DNA from: Vibrio salinus
Lineage (GTDB): Bacteria > Pseudomonadota > Gammaproteobacteria > Enterobacterales > Vibrionaceae
Length of the DNA: 64,000 bases
Direction: 5' to 3'
Assembly: GCF_021272385.1 (NCBI RefSeq)
Contig: NZ_JAJSDZ010000007.1
Location: 1 to 64,000 of the forward strand
Below, piece by piece: positions 59,516 to 64,000 of the stretch. A program made the position numbers and the translations under genes. How positions within the stretch are numbered: position 1 is the stretch's first letter; every line of letters starts with the position of its first letter. The notes below the pieces were generated by a model. The model ran no database searches, was not told the origin of the DNA, and worked only from the letters and a program-made list of their open reading frames with translations.

Positions 59516-62500
59516 TTACTCTTCGTCTTCTAGCTCAATATTGATACCCAGTGAGCGAATCTCTTTCAATAACACATTGAAAGACTCAGGCATACCAGGT
59601 TCCATACTATGGCTACCGTCGACAATGTTTTTATACATCTTCGTACGGCCGTTAACGTCATCCGACTTAACGGTTAGCATTTCCTGTAGAGTATAAGCAG
59701 CACCGTAAGCTTCAAGTGCCCACACTTCCATCTCACCGAAACGCTGACCACCGAATTGAGCTTTACCGCCAAGTGGTTGTTGAGTCACAAGGCTGTAAGA
59801 ACCTGTTGAACGAGCATGCATTTTGTCGTCAACCAAGTGGTTCAGTTTCAGCATGTACATGTAACCTACAGTAACCTGACGTTCAAATGCATCACCAGTA
59901 CGTCCGTCAAACAGAGTTAACTGACCGGACTCTGGCAAATCAGCCAGTTTCAGCAATGCTTTGATATTTGGCTCAGAAGCACCATCAAATACCGGAGTGG
60001 CAATTGGTAAACCTTTACGTAGGTTACTTACCAGTGTACGAACCTCGTCATCAGACATGGCATCAATGTTAACTTCCTGACGAACATCGTTACCAAGATC
60101 ATAAACCTTCTGTAAGAAGCCACGGAATTTCGCTATTTCCTGTTGCTCTTTCACCATCTGATTGATCTTGTCACCAATGCCTTTCGCAGCAGCACCCAGG
60201 TGAACTTCCAAAATCTGACCGATGTTCATACGAGACGGTACACCCAGTGGGTTCAGAACGATATCAACCGGATTGCCTTTTTCATCGTATGGCATATCTT
60301 CAATAGGGTTAATCTTAGAAATTACCCCTTTGTTGCCGTGACGACCGGCCATTTTATCACCAGGCTGGATACGACGTTTCACGGCAAGATAGACTTTAAC
60401 GATTTTCAGGACACCCGGTGCTAAATCATCACCTTGAGTGATCTTACGGCGTTTCGCTTCAAATTTCTTATCGAAGTCCGCTTTCAGCTCATCCCACTGT
60501 TCAGCAAGCTGTTCAAGCTGTGATTGTAACTCATCATTTTCCAGAGTCTGATCAAGCCATTTCTTACGCTCGATACCATCTAATCTGGATTCAGAGAAAC
60601 CACCGGCCAACAGAACGGCTTTAACACGGGCAAGCAAACCGCCTTCAAGAATCTGGAACTCTTCGGTCAGATCTTTTTTCGCTTCTTTAAGCTGCATCTG
60701 TTCAATTTCCAGAGCACGCTTATCTTTTTCAACGCCATCACGAGTAAATACCTGGACATCGATAACCGTACCGGTTACAGATCCTGGTACACGCAGAGAC
60801 GTGTCTTTCACATCAGAAGCTTTCTCACCAAAGATAGCACGAAGTAGTTTTTCTTCTGGTGTCAGCTGAGTTTCACCTTTTGGTGTTACTTTACCAACCA
60901 GAATATCGCCACCTTTCACTTCAGCACCGATATATACAATACCGGACTCGTCAAGTTTCGATAATGCAGCTTCACCCACATTAGGGATATCAGCCGTAAT
61001 CTCTTCAGAGCCAAGTTTAGTATCACGCGCCACACAAGACAGTTCTTGAATGTGAATCGTAGTGAAGCGATCATCCTGTACAACTTTTTCAGACACTAAG
61101 ATAGAGTCTTCGAAGTTATAACCATTCCATGGCATAAATGCGATACGCATGTTTTGACCAAGTGCCAGTTCACCTAAGTCGGTAGACGGGCCATCAGCCA
61201 GAACATCACCACGGGCAACCGGTTCACCAGGCATAACGCAAGGACGCTGATTGATACAGGTATTTTGGTTTGAACGTGTGTATTTCGTTAAGTTATAGAT
61301 ATCGATACCGGCTTCACCAGGAACCAATTCATCTTCATTAACTTTAACAACAATACGAGACGCATCAACAGACTGAACATGGCCACCACGTTTCGCAACA
61401 GCCGTAACACCAGAGTCAACAGCTACGTTACGTTCAATACCGGTACCAACTAAAGGCTTATCTGCTTTTAGTGTCGGAACCGCCTGACGTTGCATGTTTG
61501 CACCCATCAATGCACGGTTAGCATCATCGTGTTCCAGGAATGGAATCAACGACGCAGCGATAGAAACAACCTGGTTAGTAGCAACGTCCATATAATTAAT
61601 GGACTCACGAGGGTGCAGGCCTGATTCACCTCTCTCACGAGCAGTGATCAGTTCATCGGCAAATGTGCCTTCTTCAGTCAATTTCGCATTCGCCTGAGCA
61701 ATGACAAACTGACCTTCTTCAATTGCTGATAAATAATCAACTTCATCGGTAACCACACCATCGATAACACGACGATAAGGCGTTTCCAGGAATCCATACT
61801 CATTACAACGCGCAAACGCTGACAATGAGTTGATCAAACCGATGTTTGGACCTTCAGGAGTTTCGATAGGACACAGACGACCATAGTGAGTAACGTGTAC
61901 GTCACGCACTTCGAAACCGGCACGTTCACGAGTCAAACCACCAGGACCCAATGCTGAAATACGACGTTTGTGCGTCACTTCAGATAATGGGTTGTTCTGG
62001 TCCATGAACTGAGATAATTGTGAAGAACCAAAGAATTCTTTAACTGCAGCAGAAATCGGTTTCGCATTAATCAAATCCTGCGGCATGATGTTATCCAGAT
62101 CGCCTAAACTCAGACGTTCTTTGACCGCACGTTCCACACGAACAAGACCAACACGGAATTGGTTTTCTGCCATTTCACCAACGCTACGAATACGGCGGTT
62201 TCCTAAGTGGTCGATATCGTCCACTTCACCTTTACCATTACGGATAGCAATCAGTTTTTTCATTACTTCGATGATATCTGTTTCATCGAGAGTTCCCTGC
62301 TCTCCGGCATCTTCACGACCGATAGAACTGTTGAACTTCATACGACCAACAGTTGACAAGTCGTAACGATCTTCAGAGAAGAACAAGCTTTCAAATAAGG
62401 CTTCAGCCGCTTCTTTTGTTGGCGGCTCGCCAGGACGCATCATACGGTAAATTTCAACTAACGCGGAAATACGATCTGTTGTGCTGTCAACCCGGAGTGT

Positions 62501-63547
62501 GTCTGCCATGAACGGACCATTGTCCAAATCATTGGTATACAACACTTCGATTTGCTTGTAACCGGCCTGAGACAGGTTCGCCAGAACTTCAAGAGTGATT
62601 TCCTGGTTTGCTGCAACAATCAGCTCACCAGTTGATTCGTCAACATAATCTTTAGAAGAAATCTTGCCAACAATATACTCAACTGGAACTTCAATAAATT
62701 CAACGCCGTCTTTATCAAGCTGGCGAATATGACGAGCGGTTACACGACGACCTTGCTCAACATACACCTTGCCATTTGCTTCGATATCGAAACTTGCGGT
62801 TTCACCACGTAAACGATCAGGGACCAACGCCATCATCAGAGTCTGATCTTTTACTTCGAAGTTCACTTTTTCGAAGAATAGATCAAGAATTTCTTCCGTC
62901 GACTTACCTAAAGCACGAAGGATAATTGAAGCTGGTAGTTTACGACGGCGGTCTATACGCACGTACAGATGATCTTTCGGATCAAATTCGAAATCCAACC
63001 ATGAACCACGGTATGGGATCACACGTGCATTATAAAGTACTTTACCTGATGAGTGGGTCTTACCCTTATCGCTGTCGAAGAACACGCCTGGGCTTCGGTG
63101 CAGCTGGGATACGATAACCCTCTCGGTACCATTAATTACGAAGGTACCATTATCTGTCATGAGTGGAATTTCACCCATGTAGACTTCTTGTTCTTTAATA
63201 TCTTTTACAGTACCCGCCGGCGCATCTTTATCATAAATCACCAGGCGTAGTTTAACGCGAAGTGGCTTCGAATAAGTTACACCACGTATTTGACATTCTT
63301 TAACATCAAATACTGGCTCACCAAGACGGTAGCTAACGTATTGCAGCTCAGAGTTACCATTGTAGCTCTGAATAGGAAATACAGAACGAAAAGCAGCCTC
63401 TAGACCATATTGTCCCTCAGGATCCTGTTCGATAAATTTATCGAATGAATCGAGCTGGATCGATAGCAAGTATGGAATGTCCAAAACTTGTGGACGAGTA
63501 CCAAAGTCCTTACGGATGCGCTTTTTCTCGGTATAAGAGTAAACCAT
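59516..63547 (-). CDS. rpoB: RNA polymerase subunit beta
   Basis: 1,343 aa (E. coli 1,342). [16 protein letters not shown] start, [29 protein letters not shown], end [11 protein letters not shown]. The rifampicin pocket ([20 protein letters not shown]) has wild-type Asp, His and Ser residues. Confidence 0.99.
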   Translation of the reverse strand: MVYSYTEKKRIRKDFGTRPQVLDIPYLLSIQLDSFDKFIEQDPEGQYGLEAAFRSVFPIQSYNGNSELQYVSYRLGEPVFDVKECQIRGVTYSKPLRVKLRLVIYDKDAPAGTVKDIKEQEVYMGEIPLMTDNGTFVINGTERVIVSQLHRSPGVFFDSDKGKTHSSGKVLYNARVIPYRGSWLDFEFDPKDHLYVRIDRRRKLPASIILRALGKSTEEILDLFFEKVNFEVKDQTLMMALVPDRLRGETASFDIEANGKVYVEQGRRVTARHIRQLDKDGVEFIEVPVEYIVGKISSKDYVDESTGELIVAANQEITLEVLANLSQAGYKQIEVLYTNDLDNGPFMADTLRVDSTTDRISALVEIYRMMRPGEPPTKEAAEALFESLFFSEDRYDLSTVGRMKFNSSIGREDAGEQGTLDETDIIEVMKKLIAIRNGKGEVDDIDHLGNRRIRSVGEMAENQFRVGLVRVERAVKERLSLGDLDNIMPQDLINAKPISAAVKEFFGSSQLSQFMDQNNPLSEVTHKRRISALGPGGLTRERAGFEVRDVHVTHYGRLCPIETPEGPNIGLINSLSAFARCNEYGFLETPYRRVIDGVVTDEVDYLSAIEEGQFVIAQANAKLTEEGTFADELITARERGESGLHPRESINYMDVATNQVVSIAASLIPFLEHDDANRALMGANMQRQAVPTLKADKPLVGTGIERNVAVDSGVTAVAKRGGHVQSVDASRIVVKVNEDELVPGEAGIDIYNLTKYTRSNQNTCINQRPCVMPGEPVARGDVLADGPSTDLGELALGQNMRIAFMPWNGYNFEDSILVSEKVVQDDRFTTIHIQELSCVARDTKLGSEEITADIPNVGEAALSKLDESGIVYIGAEVKGGDILVGKVTPKGETQLTPEEKLLRAIFGEKASDVKDTSLRVPGSVTGTVIDVQVFTRDGVEKDKRALEIEQMQLKEAKKDLTEEFQILEGGLLARVKAVLLAGGFSESRLDGIERKKWLDQTLENDELQSQLEQLAEQWDELKADFDKKFEAKRRKITQGDDLAPGVLKIVKVYLAVKRRIQPGDKMAGRHGNKGVISKINPIEDMPYDEKGNPVDIVLNPLGVPSRMNIGQILEVHLGAAAKGIGDKINQMVKEQQEIAKFRGFLQKVYDLGNDVRQEVNIDAMSDDEVRTLVSNLRKGLPIATPVFDGASEPNIKALLKLADLPESGQLTLFDGRTGDAFERQVTVGYMYMLKLNHLVDDKMHARSTGSYSLVTQQPLGGKAQFGGQRFGEMEVWALEAYGAAYTLQEMLTVKSDDVNGRTKMYKNIVDGSHSMEPGMPESFNVLLKEIRSLGINIELEDEE

Positions 63548-63723
63548 GGGGTTCCTCAGCTCGCTGATAAGTGACCCAAACTGTCCGCCTGAAAAGGCGT
63601 AGGACAGTAACTAACTAGCTGTTTATTGTAGTAACGAACACATAAAAATAAATAATATGAACGTTTTTTTGCACGGATATCTGACGCTTAAACAGCGGAA
63701 AAATTCGCCGACACCCTACAGCG

Positions 63724-63755
63724 CAAAAAGGCCGGTGGTCAATAAACCACCAGCC
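63724..63755 (-). terminator. Attenuator between rplL and rpoB
   Basis: Minus-strand stem GGCTGGTGGT / ACCACCGGCC (one G-U pair) followed by UUUUUG, about 32 bp after the rplL stop. E. coli has a partial terminator at the same junction that lowers rpoBC relative to L7/L12. A second small hairpin (AGCCGAAAGGCT, about 63759-63770) sits before it. Confidence 0.85.
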
Positions 63756-63787
63756 ATTAGCCTTTCGGCTAAGCAATTATATAATAA

Positions 63788-64000
63788 TTACTTAAGCTCA
63801 ACAGTTGCACCAGCTTCTTCAAGTTGTGCTTTAAGAGCTTCTGCTTCAGCTTTCTCAATGCCTTCTTTGATAGCCGCTGGAGCACCGTCAACAAGACCTT
63901 TAGCTTCTTTAAGACCAAGGCCAGTTGCACCGCGTACAGCTTTGATTACAGCAACTTTGTTACCGCCTGCAGAAGACAGGATAACATCAAATTCAGTTTG
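63788..64000 (-). CDS. rplL: 50S ribosomal protein L7/L12, C-terminal part
   Basis: The last 70 codons are in the window; the 5' part lies beyond the right edge. Translation matches the L7/L12 C-terminal domain: [39 protein letters not shown] and ...ATVELK end. It recruits translational GTPases. Upstream of rpoB as in the rplKAJL-rpoBC cluster. Confidence 0.97.
   Translation of the reverse strand, partial: QTEFDVILSSAGGNKVAVIKAVRGATGLGLKEAKGLVDGAPAAIKEGIEKAEAEALKAQLEEAGATVELK

Overview
The window (about 64 kb, AT-leaning) is a core-genome segment of a gammaproteobacterium, most probably a Vibrio or close relative. The reasons are the gene order (rplL-rpoBC-rsd-nudC-hemE / envC-gpmI / psd-rsgA-orn-tRNA-queG-tsaE-amiB-mutL-miaA-hfq-hflXKC / slyX-fkpA-yheO-tusDCB-rpsLG-fusA-tuf / rpsF-priB-rpsR-rplI-dnaB / pgi-zur-dusA-pspG-cysJIH), a CheX next to zur, a DUF481 outer-membrane protein, and spacer tRNA sets of Vibrio type. 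Species assignment from sequence alone is not attempted.

Layout. 1-9.1 kb: two rRNA operons in tandem on the minus strand. The complete one (16S-tRNA-Ala-23S-5S) lies upstream of a second (16S-tRNA-Glu-tRNA-Lys-tRNA-Val-23S) that runs off the left edge; each has its own promoter(s) and boxA. 9.2-13.9 kb: the sulfate-assimilation operon cysJ-cysI-cysH with a small unknown gene in front. 14.0-16.0 kb: pspG (GTG start, behind a sigma-54-type promoter), dusA, and, against the 5' end of dusA, a truncated integrase N-terminus that looks like the remains of a dusA-targeting mobile element. 16.0-21.8 kb: zur, cheX, pgi, yjbQ, dnaB and a DUF481 protein. 21.9-28.0 kb: the rpsF-priB-rpsR-rplI and rpsL-rpsG-fusA-tuf translation operons. 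28.1-32.4 kb: tusDCB with yheO, fkpA, a WD40 lipoprotein, slyX and a DUF2065 gene. 32.5-41.6 kb: tsaE-amiB-mutL-miaA-hfq-hflX-hflK-hflC. 41.8-46.0 kb: queG, an AT-rich DnaA-box/GATC intergenic region, three tandem 228-bp tRNA-Gly/tRNA-fMet repeats, orn and rsgA. 46.1-52.5 kb: psd, two transporters, gpmI and a frame-disrupted envC. 52.6-64.0 kb: hemE, nudC, rsd, rpoC, rpoB and the 3' part of rplL.

Nearly everything is housekeeping: transcription, translation and its tRNA modification, replication, envelope care and sulfur assimilation. The points most worth a second look are: (i) the queG/tRNA-Gly intergenic region, which sits where E. coli carries the DnaA-titration locus datA and holds two perfect DnaA boxes in a 17-bp inverted repeat; (ii) the integrase fossil at dusA; (iii) the envC break at a run of nine A; (iv) the sigma-54 promoter in front of a GTG-started pspG; (v) the tandem tRNA repeats; and (vi) a cluster of single-base anomalies in the leftmost 1.6 kb that may be sequence error rather than biology.
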